A DNA stretch of 64,000 bases from Burkholderiaceae bacterium (GCA_004322135.1 SCSG01000044.1:1-64000); one strand, 5' to 3'; shown: positions 1 through 8,520, counted from the stretch's first letter. Translations and numbers: made by a program. Notes: a model not told the origin generated them from the sequence alone.

Positions 1-59
1 CATATCACAAGGTTTTATTGCTTTCGATCAACATGGATAAATGCCTAAAAAAGCCTTAT

Positions 60-111
60 CCTTCTTATTCGTAATGAGAAGGTCGGGGGTTCGACTCCTT
101 TCATCGCACCA
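60..111 (+). tRNA. 3' fragment of tRNA-Thr(CGU), probable attachment-site scar
   Basis: The anticodon loop TTCGTAA (68-74), anticodon stem, T-arm with TTCGACT loop and a terminal CCA are recognisable and match the 3' half of a tRNA-Thr with anticodon CGU. The 5' half (acceptor strand and D-arm) is absent: the upstream sequence does not fold into it. The acceptor 3' strand reads CATCGCACCA, one base short of the usual CATCGGCACCA. Such 3' tRNA fragments are typically left at the end of an integrated element that uses the tRNA gene as its attachment site. The functional tRNA copy is not in the window. It is not expected to be a working tRNA. Confidence 0.7.
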
Positions 112-132
112 ATAGAATCAAGGCACTTACTT

Positions 133-160
133 ACGCCAGCCCTTGCGGTTGGCGTTTTTG
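133..160 (+). terminator. Rho-independent terminator after the tRNA fragment
   Basis: ACGCCA (133-138) pairs with TGGCGT (150-155), followed directly by a run of T. This is the usual arrangement just downstream of a tRNA gene. The rest of 112-240 shows no gene. Confidence 0.6.
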
Positions 161-240
161 TTTTCTCGTCGTGCTGTAAGCAATGGGATGGACGCTCCCG
201 CCCTAAACGGCATCGTAATGTGCCACAGTGGAGTTTCAAA

Positions 241-450
241 CTAATCACCCGAGCAGACAGGAGCATCCGACATGAAGATTACGACGGTAGGCATCTGATA
301 TGAGTCTTTGAGTATTCCCGGCATCAGCTCTACCGCATGTCCAAAGTTTCGCACAGCCGCGTGATCAAGAAAGTATCGAACACTGGCCATCAATGAAATG
401 TCTCTCCACTTTCGTATGAAAGGGCCAAAAAACGAAGCTAAGCGCCACAT
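241..450 (-). CDS. hypothetical 69-residue ORF downstream of the BenE gene
   Basis: This short reading frame begins 4 bp after the benzoate-transporter stop on the same strand. I do not recognise the product. It has no membrane segment and no clear motif, apart from a C-terminal stretch ending in VVIFMSDAPVCSGD. No convincing ribosome binding site precedes the ATG. It may be a truncated gene end left by the rearrangements around the tRNA scar, or simply chance. It is listed because nothing else explains the interval. Confidence 0.25.
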   Translation of the reverse strand: MWRLASFFGPFIRKWRDISLMASVRYFLDHAAVRNFGHAVELMPGILKDSYQMPTVVIFMSDAPVCSGD

Positions 451-453
451 CTA

Positions 454-1692
454 TTAATTACTATTTTGATCTATAAGGCGTCGCAGACTGCCCCTTTCAA
501 GTAGCCATGAAGCGATAAATGCGAAAACCAGTCCCCAAAACGGTGCGCCAATGTTGAAAATGGGAACACCAGCAACCGAAACCACAAAGGCGACTAGTGC
601 GCCCAGGGGGCACTCTCCATTAAAGGCAGCTTGAAATGTGGTTTGCAGCACCCGCATCATCGCCAGGCCACCGATCAGACCGATTAGGGATAACGGTAGC
701 GCTAACGCGAAAGCGGTTGCCAAAGGGGCGAACAGCGCAAATCCTATCATTAGAAAGCCGACGATCATGGCGCCGATCCAATGTTTCGAATGGTCACCGC
801 TGGAAACGATAATGCCGTTCAACGGCCCAGTGAGACAGGCGGGTACAGAGCCTGTCAGCGCTAGCAAAATGGAGCCCCAGCCGGTTGTCGTCGTAATAGC
901 TTTGACGGGTGCATTGAAACCTGCATTTTTTAGAATGGCGATACCCTGAGCGTTCTGTATTCCTAAGACCGTGACCATTAAGGGAATAACAAGTTCGATC
1001 ATTGCCTGAATAGAAAACTCAGGGACATAAAAGGTTGGGCGGGCGAAAATCCGCGTCGTTTCAGGAATGGGCGCTACCGCACCAACGAGCCAAGCCGTTA
1101 CCCCGCCTGCGATGATGGCGGCCAAAATGGGCGGCATATACCGCCCTAATGAGCGGACCAGTGTAAAAAGAAGAAAGACAAAAAGTGTGACACCGGCCAA
1201 AAGCGCGCTATCAGTAAATGAGGTTACAACCCGAATGCCCAAGGGTAAAAAGACGCCAGCTACCATACCCATCACAATAGGCATAGGTATTGATCGCATG
1301 ACTTTGCCTATCAAGCCGCTCCAACCAAGTATTGCAATGACAATGCCAGTAACCCAGTAAGTCCCAATGACTTGTGCGAAGGTCAGATGATCCAGGGCGG
1401 CCGGTAGCAATAAAGCGCCGGGGATCGTCCAGGCAACGACCATGGGCTGGCGAAAACGCCAGCAAATCCATAGCGTGATAAGGCCAGCGGTTCCGTAACC
1501 ACCGAAGATCCATGACGACAGGTCGCTTTCTGTTAGGCCACCGGCTTGCCCAGACGCAATAAGAATGGCTAGAGGGCCCGTGATGCAGAACAAAAAAGCT
1601 GTAATGCTGTTGCTGAAGGTATGGCGGTCTGGAATGTAGGCGGCAAGACCTGATAGTCTCTCTTGAACCGAATGGGCACCGTTGTCTGGCAT
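454..1692 (-). CDS. benE: BenE-family benzoate/H+ symporter
   Basis: The 412-residue protein is almost wholly hydrophobic, with about eleven or twelve membrane segments, and matches the BenE family (inner-membrane benzoate:proton symport). Family-like stretches include the GPLAILIASGQAGGL segment near the N-terminus and the ALTGSVPACLTGPLNGIIVSSG segment in the second half. An AGGAGG ribosome binding site lies 4 bp before the ATG, which fixes the start. In many bacteria benE sits beside benABCD. Here no benzoate dioxygenase is adjacent, and the gene stands between a tRNA scar and an IS3 remnant, so it is probably acquired cargo. The substrate is inferred from family only. Confidence 0.85.
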   Translation of the reverse strand: MPDNGAHSVQERLSGLAAYIPDRHTFSNSITAFLFCITGPLAILIASGQAGGLTESDLSSWIFGGYGTAGLITLWICWRFRQPMVVAWTIPGALLLPAALDHLTFAQVIGTYWVTGIVIAILGWSGLIGKVMRSIPMPIVMGMVAGVFLPLGIRVVTSFTDSALLAGVTLFVFLLFTLVRSLGRYMPPILAAIIAGGVTAWLVGAVAPIPETTRIFARPTFYVPEFSIQAMIELVIPLMVTVLGIQNAQGIAILKNAGFNAPVKAITTTTGWGSILLALTGSVPACLTGPLNGIIVSSGDHSKHWIGAMIVGFLMIGFALFAPLATAFALALPLSLIGLIGGLAMMRVLQTTFQAAFNGECPLGALVAFVVSVAGVPIFNIGAPFWGLVFAFIASWLLERGSLRRLIDQNSN

Positions 1693-1754
1693 TTAACCTC
1701 CTGTGATTTTCTATTCAGCACCGCGTTTTAATTTATTTTGAATCAGGCAGGCTT

Positions 1755-1946
1755 TCATACATAGTTCGTCGCCTCAGAAAAATATTGCCGTTCGTAGCAT
1801 ACCGGCGAAAGATTCGCCGCATGGCCACGCTGACGAACCGGGTTGTAAAACATGTCGATGTAGTCAAAGATGTCCCAGTGGGCGAAGGTCGCAAAAATGG
1901 ATTTCGAAGATGAGTTATCGAGATCATTTCCAGGTCGACCCGATGA
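1755..1946 (-). pseudogene. IS3-family transposase OrfB, 3' remnant with internal deletion
   Basis: Reading the minus strand in one frame gives HWDIFDYIDMFYNPVRQRG, then LSPVCYERQYFSEATNYV and a stop at 1755. This is the classic C-terminal end of an IS3-family integrase-core transposase. Upstream in the same frame is SGRPGNDLDN, resembling the SRPGNPYDNA motif around the last catalytic segment, but it joins the FDYID motif after only about 20 residues. The intervening helix with the catalytic glutamate region is therefore shortened. No full terminal inverted repeats were seen. It marks an old insertion next to the BenE gene. Confidence 0.7.
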
Positions 1947-2014
1947 CCTGACTGGTTTTCTCGTTACAGGATAAGCTGCAGGGATCAGAAACCCAGTGTT
2001 ACCCTAGTAATAAC

Positions 2015-2029
2015 CATTTTGCCAAAATG
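2015..2029. promoter_or_regulatory. palindrome upstream of the DUF1328 gene
   Basis: CATTTTG-C-CAAAATG is a perfect inverted repeat with a single central base, ending 20 bp before the start codon of the DUF1328 gene. It could be an operator or a leader hairpin. Its function is inferred from position only. Confidence 0.35.
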
Positions 2030-2048
2030 ACTATGGTACGGAGTAGCC

Positions 2049-2210
2049 ATGCTTTATTACGCCGTCGTTTTTCTGATCATTGCATTGGTGGCAGGCTTCT
2101 TGGGGTTTTTTGGCATTGCTGGTTTAGCTGCCGGAATTGCCAAGGTTCTATTCGTCATCTTTATCATTCTATTTATCGTATCTCTGGTGTTCGGGCGCAA
2201 GCGCGGTTGA
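2049..2210 (+). CDS. DUF1328 (UPF0391) small membrane protein
   Basis: The frame starting at ATG 2049 encodes 53 residues, beginning [19 protein letters not shown] and ending [10 protein letters not shown]. This is the typical length and composition of the DUF1328/UPF0391 family: two hydrophobic helices split by a Gly/Ala-rich hinge ([14 protein letters not shown]) and a basic tail. GGAG about 8 bp upstream serves as ribosome binding site. The family is an inner-membrane protein, often stress-induced, of unknown biochemical role. A longer overlapping frame that starts at 2027 is out of frame with it and is not the gene. Confidence 0.85.
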   Translation: MLYYAVVFLIIALVAGFLGFFGIAGLAAGIAKVLFVIFIILFIVSLVFGRKRG

Positions 2211-2468
2211 CACTGCATGGCATTGTGACAACTTTGGGGTTTTGCAACGACACAAGATAAAAAGACGAGGGCGGGGGAAGTCGCCCGCTTGGCTATCGCA
2301 GTGCACAACACGCATAACAACCTCGTGGTTGCACGCTAGGTGGACGGAAATAATCTCCAAAAGCGCGTCATTGTCGTTTCTCAAAACGGCGGAGAGTTGC
2401 TGGATGTGCCCGCCATTAATCAGGTCGGCACCAGACGTTGCGGGCTTGCTTCGCTGGTACTAACCCAG

Positions 2469-3740
2469 TCAACCCTCCTGCGGTACCGGCTCGCTCGACA
2501 CATCGGTTTGCGGGTCTGTACGCGGATCCAGCGCCGCGACTGCGGGCGAAGCCTGAAGCTCTGACATGGGCACAAAATGAGTCGGTGCATCGTCGCTCAG
2601 GTATTCGCCGGTAATGTGCTGCGGCCGAATAAACAGAACCAGGACAGCCGAACAGCCCGACACGAAAATAAAAAAAGTATTCACATCAATAAAACGCATC
2701 AGCGCCCCGGCGATAAACGGCCCCAGGCCCGCACCCAGGCCGTACGCCATGATCACAATAGCACTCAAGCCCACACGCCGGTCAGGATCGACGTTATCGT
2801 TCGCAAACGCTGCACCGATAGGGTACAAAGGAAACTGAAGTGCACCGAACGCACACGACGCCACGATCAACGCCCAGAAAGGCAATGCCCACCAACCCCA
2901 CAGAGGAATGCCAACCAGCGCCAACAGCACCGCATTAAAGCGAATCAACCCCGAACGGTTGACATGGTCGGATAATATGCCCAAAGGCCATTGCGCCAGC
3001 AGCCCTGCCGCCACAGCGGCCGCCAGGAACCAGGCAACCTGATCACTGGAAAGCCCTTGCTTCACGGCAAAGACCGGCGCCAGGCCATAAAACGCGCCAG
3101 TCAAATTGCCGGTAATGAAAATCACCAGCAAAGACATGGGCACCCGGTTCACATAGTAGCGAACCATAATCGGCGCCGGCACCGGTACAGCCGGGTTCAG
3201 GCGCCGCGTCAATGCCACCGGCACCAGACACAATACCGAACAGATTGCGGCAAAAATAAGCGGCTCGTAATCCAAACGAGGAAACAGGGTCAGCGACAAT
3301 TGGCCCAACACCGTGCCAAGCCCCGAAAACACCATATAAAAGGCAAACACGCGGCCACGCGCCGCGTTTTCGGTCTGCTCGTTGAGCCAGCTTTCTATCA
3401 CCATGAACTGCGCCACCATGGAAACGCCGACAATGAACCGGAACAGCAACCACAGCCATAAATTGACCGTCAGCGTCTGCGCCAGAACCATCGTGGTGAC
3501 AACGGCTGCGCTGGCTACATAGGCGCGGATATGCCCCACCTGCATGATCAATTTGTGGCCGCTGCGTGCGCCCAGCACCAAACCCACGTAGTAAACGGCA
3601 ATCAACGCGCCGATCCAGAGCTCCGACACATTGGCCGCCGTCAGCCTCAGCCCCATATAGGTATTGAAAAGGCCCGTGCTAAGCAGCAATAAAAGCGTAG
3701 CGAAATAAAGTGAGGAGAAAGAGGCGACTGTATTCAGCAT
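2469..3740 (-). CDS. MFS transporter (YcaD-like)
   Basis: The product is a 423-residue major facilitator with about twelve membrane helices in two halves, joined by a basic loop after the sixth. Motifs such as GARSGHKLIMQVGHIRAY (loop 2-3) and LAQWPLGILSDHVNRSGLI (loop 8-9) fit the YcaD-type branch. I chose the ATG at 3738-3740, giving MLNTVASFSSLYF, because the first membrane helix starts there. The open frame continues upstream to 3872, but that extension is non-hydrophobic and overlaps the divergent regulator remnant. The C-terminal 45 residues are hydrophilic. The substrate is unknown. It is probably expressed alone. Confidence 0.8.
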   Translation of the reverse strand: MLNTVASFSSLYFATLLLLLSTGLFNTYMGLRLTAANVSELWIGALIAVYYVGLVLGARSGHKLIMQVGHIRAYVASAAVVTTMVLAQTLTVNLWLWLLFRFIVGVSMVAQFMVIESWLNEQTENAARGRVFAFYMVFSGLGTVLGQLSLTLFPRLDYEPLIFAAICSVLCLVPVALTRRLNPAVPVPAPIMVRYYVNRVPMSLLVIFITGNLTGAFYGLAPVFAVKQGLSSDQVAWFLAAAVAAGLLAQWPLGILSDHVNRSGLIRFNAVLLALVGIPLWGWWALPFWALIVASCAFGALQFPLYPIGAAFANDNVDPDRRVGLSAIVIMAYGLGAGLGPFIAGALMRFIDVNTFFIFVSGCSAVLVLFIRPQHITGEYLSDDAPTHFVPMSELQASPAVAALDPRTDPQTDVSSEPVPQEG

Positions 3741-3880
3741 GGCGAGCAGCCCGACAACTGGTTGCATCAATAGTTTTAGGCCAAACCACCCGTGCAGCCA
3801 ATGTGAAGTTTGCAACAAAGATACCACAAACGAAGTCTTCCCCATGCGCGTGGGGGCGCCTCTTGCCATCACTCATAAAG

Positions 3881-4203
3881 CCCACGCCTGGCGGGGTCTT
3901 AACGAGCCGCTGGGGCGTTTTATTGCTTGTTGTTCTACGAGATGGGACGCAGCGTTTCAGTGAGCTACACCGCAAAATCACTGGCATTAGTGAAAAAATG
4001 CTGGCCCAAACGCTGCAATGGCTGGAAAGCGACGGTCTCGTAGAACGCATCTCCTATCCGAAGGTTCCACCCATGCCGAATACAAGCTAACGCCCCTGGG
4101 TAAAGATATCGGGAAGAAAGTCGCGGGGTTAGCCGATTGGATTGAAATAAATCTCCCAAAAATCACGGCCGCACAAAAGATACAATCAAGTGGAAAACGC
4201 TGA
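3881..4203 (+). pseudogene. HxlR-family transcriptional regulator, frameshifted
   Basis: One frame gives TSRWGVLLLVVLRDGTQRFSE and GISEKMLAQTLQWLESDGLV, then ISYPKVPP: the winged-helix core of an HxlR regulator. The expected continuation EYKLTPLGKDIGKKVAGLADW appears only in the next frame, joining near 4071, where CCCAT in place of CCCCAT would restore the reading. Upstream, the segment resembling RGLNE also lies in another frame relative to TSRWG, so the N-terminus is damaged too. It is divergent from the MFS gene, as is common for HxlR regulators and their targets, suggesting that this transporter lost its regulator. A single sequencing error could explain one break but not both. Confidence 0.65.
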
Positions 4204-4270
4204 ATGGGGACAGCCCAGCAAGCATTTATCTCGCACACTGCCAAAACCACTATAGAAGGCGTCTTGCAGC

Positions 4271-5200
4271 ATGAACTTACGTCAACTGCAATACTTCCTC
4301 GAAATTGCCCAATTTCAAAGCTTCACGCGGGCGGCACAGGTGCTGCACGTCGCGCAGCCATCGCTATCGCGGCACATCCGGCTGCTCGAAGAAGAATTGG
4401 GCAAACCGCTCTTCACCCGCTACGACAGGGGCGTCACGCTTACCGATGCAGGAGAACTGCTGCGCGACCGGGCCAGCGTTCTCATACAGCAATTCAATCA
4501 GCTTAAAGACGACATCATCGGTTCGGACGAAGAACCCCGCGGCGAGTTAAGCATAGGCATGCCGCCATCGATGCGCGAAATGGTAACCGTGCCGCTGATC
4601 GAGGCTTATTACCGGCGCTATCCACGAGTCACGCTGCACATACGCGAGGGCATCAGCTTCGACCTTTCCAAAATGGTTCAGGACGGAAATCTGGACTGTG
4701 CTGTCGTCGTGGGACTCGTCACAACCGCATTCACCAACACCGAACCGTTCCTAAAGGAGCAGATGTATCTCGTCGGCCCGCCAAAAGAAAAATTCAGTCT
4801 CGGTAAATCGGTGTCAATGGAATATGCAGCGAACAAGCCAATGATTCTGACCAGCCGGCCAAACAGCCTGCGGCTGGTGGTTGAGAACGCGTTTGGGAAC
4901 GCCAGGCTGCCACTAACACTGGTTGCGGACGGCAACTCGACAGAAATGATGATTGAGCTTGTGGCGCGACGCTTGGCCTATAGCATCCAGGCCTACTGTG
5001 CAACATGGGGTGCCTTGCGAAAAGGCACATTGTCGGCAGCGCCAATCAAAGGCCTGTGGATAGACTGGGAGCTGATCTACCCAAGCCACCGCGGCCTATC
5101 GCCGGCATCCAGAACATTCAAGCAGTTGCTTTTCGAACTGACCAGCGAGCGCATCAAGTCAAAACAATGGCGCGGGGCGACGCTGACCGGCCGCCTATAA
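4271..5200 (+). CDS. LysR-family transcriptional regulator
   Basis: The 309-residue protein begins with the LysR helix-turn-helix (MNLRQLQYFLEIAQ, then FTRAAQVLHVAQPSLSRHIR and LEEELGKPLF, residues 1-60) followed by a two-lobed effector domain (about 90-290). It lies immediately upstream of, and co-directional with, the cyclase, HisD-family and SDR genes. A LysR-type box in the gap between them (5278-5292) makes those genes its probable targets. The ATG at 4271 matches the family start; no strong ribosome binding site is visible. The inducer is unknown and is presumably a metabolite of the pathway encoded downstream. Confidence 0.9.
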   Translation: MNLRQLQYFLEIAQFQSFTRAAQVLHVAQPSLSRHIRLLEEELGKPLFTRYDRGVTLTDAGELLRDRASVLIQQFNQLKDDIIGSDEEPRGELSIGMPPSMREMVTVPLIEAYYRRYPRVTLHIREGISFDLSKMVQDGNLDCAVVVGLVTTAFTNTEPFLKEQMYLVGPPKEKFSLGKSVSMEYAANKPMILTSRPNSLRLVVENAFGNARLPLTLVADGNSTEMMIELVARRLAYSIQAYCATWGALRKGTLSAAPIKGLWIDWELIYPSHRGLSPASRTFKQLLFELTSERIKSKQWRGATLTGRL

Positions 5201-5277
5201 AGCAACGCTGACGTAAAGCAGCATCGTTACCAGCATGATGTCATGACGCTGCTTATGGCAGAACACTGCACCGCCGC

Positions 5278-5292
5278 ATATCGTTAGGATAT
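5278..5292 (+). promoter_or_regulatory. LysR box ATATC-N5-GATAT
   Basis: ATATC (5278-5282) and GATAT (5288-5292) form a perfect inverted repeat around GTTAG and contain the T-N11-A signature of LysR binding sites. It lies 78 bp after the LysR stop and about 90 bp before the cyclase start, where an activator would bind. The regulator assignment is inferred from proximity. Confidence 0.5.
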
Positions 5293-5382
5293 CGCGGCCA
5301 GAGCAATTTGATATTGGCGAATTCCTGGAGAGCCGTCTTAGAATAAGGCGATCCACATTACAACCAACCCGGGAGTGCAGTC

Positions 5383-6351
5383 ATGCCGCGGCGATCCGAT
5401 ACCAACAAATTCGATTTGGCTCACCTTAGAGCAACTGCCGAAAAATGCAAAAACTGGGGCCGTTGGGGCCCCGACGACCAGATCGGCACACTCAACTTCG
5501 TTTCACCGGAAGACGTCATCAAGGCAGGAGCGCTGATCAAACGAGGCAAGGTCTTTTCGCTGGGCCTGAACTTCGACCGCAACGGTCCGCAAAAGGGCTT
5601 GTGGGGGAATCGCTTCAACCCCATACATACCATGTTGGCAACAGGCACCGACGCCGTGGCTGGAACCCAGGACGAAGGCGGCCTGCGATACGCCGACGAC
5701 ACCGTCAACATGCCGCTGCAGTGCGGCACGCAATGGGACGCCCTTGGCCACATTTTTTATGACGACAAAATGTGGAACGGGTACGATGCACGCCTGGTTG
5801 ACTCCGACGGCGCCAAGAAGAACGGAATAGAACAGACGAAAGCGCGCATGGTCGGGCGTGGCGTGCTGCTTGATGTGGCGCGGTATTGCGGCGTTCCTTA
5901 TCTCGAGGATGGCATGGCAATCACCAATGCCGACCTCGATGCAACGGCCAAGGCACAAGGCGTGGAAATACGTCGGGGCGACTTCGTTATTGTTCGCACC
6001 GGCCAGATGGAACAGCGCCTGGACTGCGGCGAATGGGGTGGGTATGCTGGCGGAGACGCACCAGGGCTTGCATTCGAAACAGCCGAATGGGTACACAAGA
6101 AAGAAATCGCGGCCATCTGCACCGATACCTGGGGCTGTGAAGTACGCCCCAATGAAACTGACGACGCATCACAACCATGGCATTGGGTCGTTATCCCCAT
6201 GATCGGCATTTCCATGGGCGAAATTTTCTACCTGAGAGAACTCGCCGACGATTGCGCACACGACCACGTCTATGAATTCTTCTTTACGGCGCCTCCGCTG
6301 CCCATAACCGGTGCCGTCGGTACACCCATCAATCCCATGGCAATAAAATAG
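5383..6351 (+). CDS. cyclase-family metal-dependent hydrolase (PF04199-like)
   Basis: The 322-residue protein belongs to the large-subclass cyclase/kynurenine-formamidase-like family, whose members hydrolyse cyclic or linear amides and lactones (isatin hydrolase, for example). The N-terminal block NWGRWGPDDQIGTLNFV (24-40) and the metal-site block QCGTQWDALGH (113-123) are typical. In classical members the metal motif is HxGTHxDxxxH. Here both early histidines are glutamine, a pattern I associate with this longer subclass. CGGGAG precedes the ATG. It leads a likely operon with the HisD-like and SDR genes. Ring opening of a hydroxylated heterocycle is a reasonable guess, not shown. Confidence 0.85.
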   Translation: MPRRSDTNKFDLAHLRATAEKCKNWGRWGPDDQIGTLNFVSPEDVIKAGALIKRGKVFSLGLNFDRNGPQKGLWGNRFNPIHTMLATGTDAVAGTQDEGGLRYADDTVNMPLQCGTQWDALGHIFYDDKMWNGYDARLVDSDGAKKNGIEQTKARMVGRGVLLDVARYCGVPYLEDGMAITNADLDATAKAQGVEIRRGDFVIVRTGQMEQRLDCGEWGGYAGGDAPGLAFETAEWVHKKEIAAICTDTWGCEVRPNETDDASQPWHWVVIPMIGISMGEIFYLRELADDCAHDHVYEFFFTAPPLPITGAVGTPINPMAIK

Positions 6352-6393
6352 CCACGCCGAACGTACTGAACTTTTAGTGGAACGGTTTCAAAA

Positions 6394-7689
6394 ATGATCA
6401 AGCATGTGAAAAAAGGGGCGACAGCCGAGACACGCTCCGAAATTGACAGCAAAGTGCGCAGCACCGTCGAAGCCATAATTGCCGACATCGCCGAACACGG
6501 CGAAGAGGCTGTGCGCAGTTACTCCAAGAAATTCGACAACTGGAATCCCACCTCGTTTCGCCTTAGCCAGAGCGAAATCCAGGCCTGCATCGATTCGCTC
6601 GACACGCAGGTTATCGAAGACATCAAGTTCGCACAGGCACAAATCCGGCGATTCGCTCAAATCCAGATGCTGGGCCTACGCGACGTCGAAGTAGAAACGC
6701 TGCCAGGCGTCGTACTCGGACACAAGAACATACCGGTAAATTCGGTCGGGTGCTACATACCCGGCGGAAAATACCCCATGGTGGCGTCTTCCCACATGAG
6801 CGTACTAACTGCCAAAGTCGCCGGGGTGAAGCGCATACTCTCCTGCGCGCCGCCATTCGAAGGCAAGCCCTCCCCTGCCATCGTGGCTGCCATGGCCCTC
6901 GGCGGTGCCGACGAGATCTACGCGCTGGGCGGCGTCCAGGCAATTGTGGCGATGGCTTTGGGCACTGAAACCATCAAGCCGGTCGACATGCTTGTAGGCC
7001 CCGGCAACGCGTACGTGGCGGAAGCAAAGCGGCAATTGTTCGGGCGTGTGGGAATCGACCTTCTTGCCGGACCAACCGAAACCATGGTCATCTGCGACGA
7101 CACTGTCGATGCTGAACTGGTTGCCACCGATCTGCTCGGGCAAGCCGAGCACGGCGTCACATCCCCAGCCATATGCATAACAACCAGCAAGAAAATCGCT
7201 GCAGAACTTCCCGCTGAAATCGAAAAGGCGCTGGCAACGCTCGACACCGCCGCCGTGGCCAGGGTCTCGTGGCGCGACTATGGCGAAATCATCCTTTGCG
7301 ATACCGACGAGGAAATGGCGCAGGAATCGGAACGCATCTGCTCCGAGCACGTTCAGGTAATGACCAAAGACCCTGACTGGTTCCTTGGTCGGCTGACAAA
7401 CTATGGCGCACTTTTCCTGGGGGCACGCACCAATGTGGCCTATGGCGACAAAGTCATTGGTACGAATCACACATTGCCAACTCGGCGCGCCGGTCGCTAC
7501 ACAGGTGGCCTGTGGGTCGGCAAGTTCATTAAAACGCATAGCTACCAGCGTGTCCTCACCGATGAAGCGTCCGTGCTTATCGGCGAGTACTGCTCACGTC
7601 TGTGCGCCGTGGAACATTTTTCCGCGCACAAAGCCCAGGCGGACATCCGGGTACGGCGTCTGAAGCACACTCCACAGAGCACAACGTGA
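6394..7689 (+). CDS. histidinol-dehydrogenase-family NAD-dependent alcohol dehydrogenase
   Basis: The 431-residue protein is a full-length HisD homologue. Zinc ligands align at Q250 and H253 (GQAEHG), D352 (AYGDK) and H412 (FSAHKAQ), and the catalytic Glu-His pair at E319-H320 (SEHVQ); GTNHTLPT is also kept. It does not sit in a his operon but between a cyclase-family hydrolase and an SDR, like the catabolic members of the family (for example HpsN, sulfopropanediol dehydrogenase). It probably oxidises an alcohol through the aldehyde to the acid. The stop overlaps the next start as TGATG, indicating coupled translation. The substrate is unknown. Confidence 0.85.
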   Translation: MIKHVKKGATAETRSEIDSKVRSTVEAIIADIAEHGEEAVRSYSKKFDNWNPTSFRLSQSEIQACIDSLDTQVIEDIKFAQAQIRRFAQIQMLGLRDVEVETLPGVVLGHKNIPVNSVGCYIPGGKYPMVASSHMSVLTAKVAGVKRILSCAPPFEGKPSPAIVAAMALGGADEIYALGGVQAIVAMALGTETIKPVDMLVGPGNAYVAEAKRQLFGRVGIDLLAGPTETMVICDDTVDAELVATDLLGQAEHGVTSPAICITTSKKIAAELPAEIEKALATLDTAAVARVSWRDYGEIILCDTDEEMAQESERICSEHVQVMTKDPDWFLGRLTNYGALFLGARTNVAYGDKVIGTNHTLPTRRAGRYTGGLWVGKFIKTHSYQRVLTDEASVLIGEYCSRLCAVEHFSAHKAQADIRVRRLKHTPQSTT

Positions 7690-8441
7690 TGAAGGCGCTG
7701 GAAGGCAAGGTCGCGGTCGTAACCGGAGGCGCCGGTGGAATTGGAACAGCCATTTGCGAGGCCCTGGCTGAAAGTGGTGCGGCAGTTGTCGTCGGATACA
7801 ACCGCTCGAAGACGCAAGCCGAGAGCCTGGCCGCAAGGCTGCCCCAAGCTTCACTACCGCACGCTGCGCTGGCTGCACCAGTTACCGACACGGCCCAAAT
7901 CGAAGCACTGGCTGTCGAAATCGACCAGCGATATGGGCGCTGCGACATACTCGTCAATTGTGCTGGCACCACACGATTCGTCGCGCATGAAAACCTGGCT
8001 GGACTGGACGATGCTCTCATTGACACCATCCTTACCACCAACGTTCGAGGCGCATTCGCCATGTTGCGCGCACTGCACCCCCTGATGCAGCGCACGGGGA
8101 ATGCCCTCGTCATCAACATATCATCCATTGCCGCCGCAACCGCAATGGGCAGCAACGTCATGTACTGCGCGTCAAAGGCGGCACTGGACAACCTGACAAA
8201 ATCGCTTGCGCGTGCCTTGGCACCGGACATCCGCGTGGTGTCGCTATCCCCAGGCCTGGTCGACACTGAATTCGTCAAACAGATTGACCAGGCATGGCGT
8301 GATGAACAGGCGGCGCAAACACCACTGAAACGCCTGGCTGAACCAAAGGAAATCGGCCAGGCTGCCGTAGCCATCGCAACGAGTTTCCCTTTTACGACAG
8401 GCACGATCTTCTCTGTGGATGGCGGCCGGCCTTTGAAGTAA
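7689..8441 (+). CDS. short-chain dehydrogenase/reductase (SDR)
   Basis: Starting at the ATG in TGATG, this 250-residue protein has the classical SDR layout: cofactor motif TGGAGGIG (12-19), NCAG (90-93), catalytic Ser (145/146), Tyr159 and Lys163 (YCASK), and the C-terminal VDGG. The frame is open farther upstream to 7602, but that part lies inside the HisD-family gene and lacks SDR sequence. The overlap with the preceding stop shows operon membership. It is likely an NAD(P)-dependent oxidation step on a pathway intermediate; the substrate cannot be read from sequence. Confidence 0.9.
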   Translation: MKALEGKVAVVTGGAGGIGTAICEALAESGAAVVVGYNRSKTQAESLAARLPQASLPHAALAAPVTDTAQIEALAVEIDQRYGRCDILVNCAGTTRFVAHENLAGLDDALIDTILTTNVRGAFAMLRALHPLMQRTGNALVINISSIAAATAMGSNVMYCASKAALDNLTKSLARALAPDIRVVSLSPGLVDTEFVKQIDQAWRDEQAAQTPLKRLAEPKEIGQAAVAIATSFPFTTGTIFSVDGGRPLK

Positions 8442-8491
8442 TGGTGCAACACGAGAACCGGCAATACGAAACGACGACAGCACCTTGATGC

Positions 8492-8520
8492 TTGACTCAA
8501 TTGACCAAACGGTAGACAAT
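8492..8520 (+). promoter_or_regulatory. promoter with TetR-type operator, leader copy A
   Basis: TTGACT (8492-8497) and GACAAT (8515-8520) are 17 bp apart. Within and after the spacer, TTGACCAAACGGTAGA (8501-8516) is an imperfect palindrome (TTGACC against GGTAGA). The whole element recurs with one change in the spacer and one in the -10 before the hydroxylase operon. Binding by the TetR regulator encoded at 13739 is inferred. Confidence 0.5.

Noticed and set aside
45-266. Minus-strand frame across the tRNA fragment
   Set aside because: It runs through the tRNA-Thr remnant and its terminator, and no domain is recognisable.
638-1360. Plus-strand open frames across the BenE gene
   Set aside because: They are antisense shadows of a clear transporter gene with a strong ribosome binding site.
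2027-2260. 77-codon frame overlapping the DUF1328 gene
   Set aside because: It is in a different frame; the 53-residue DUF1328 protein is unmistakable.
6394-7689. Histidine biosynthesis gene hisD
   Set aside because: The fold is HisD but the neighbours are catabolic and no other his genes are present.
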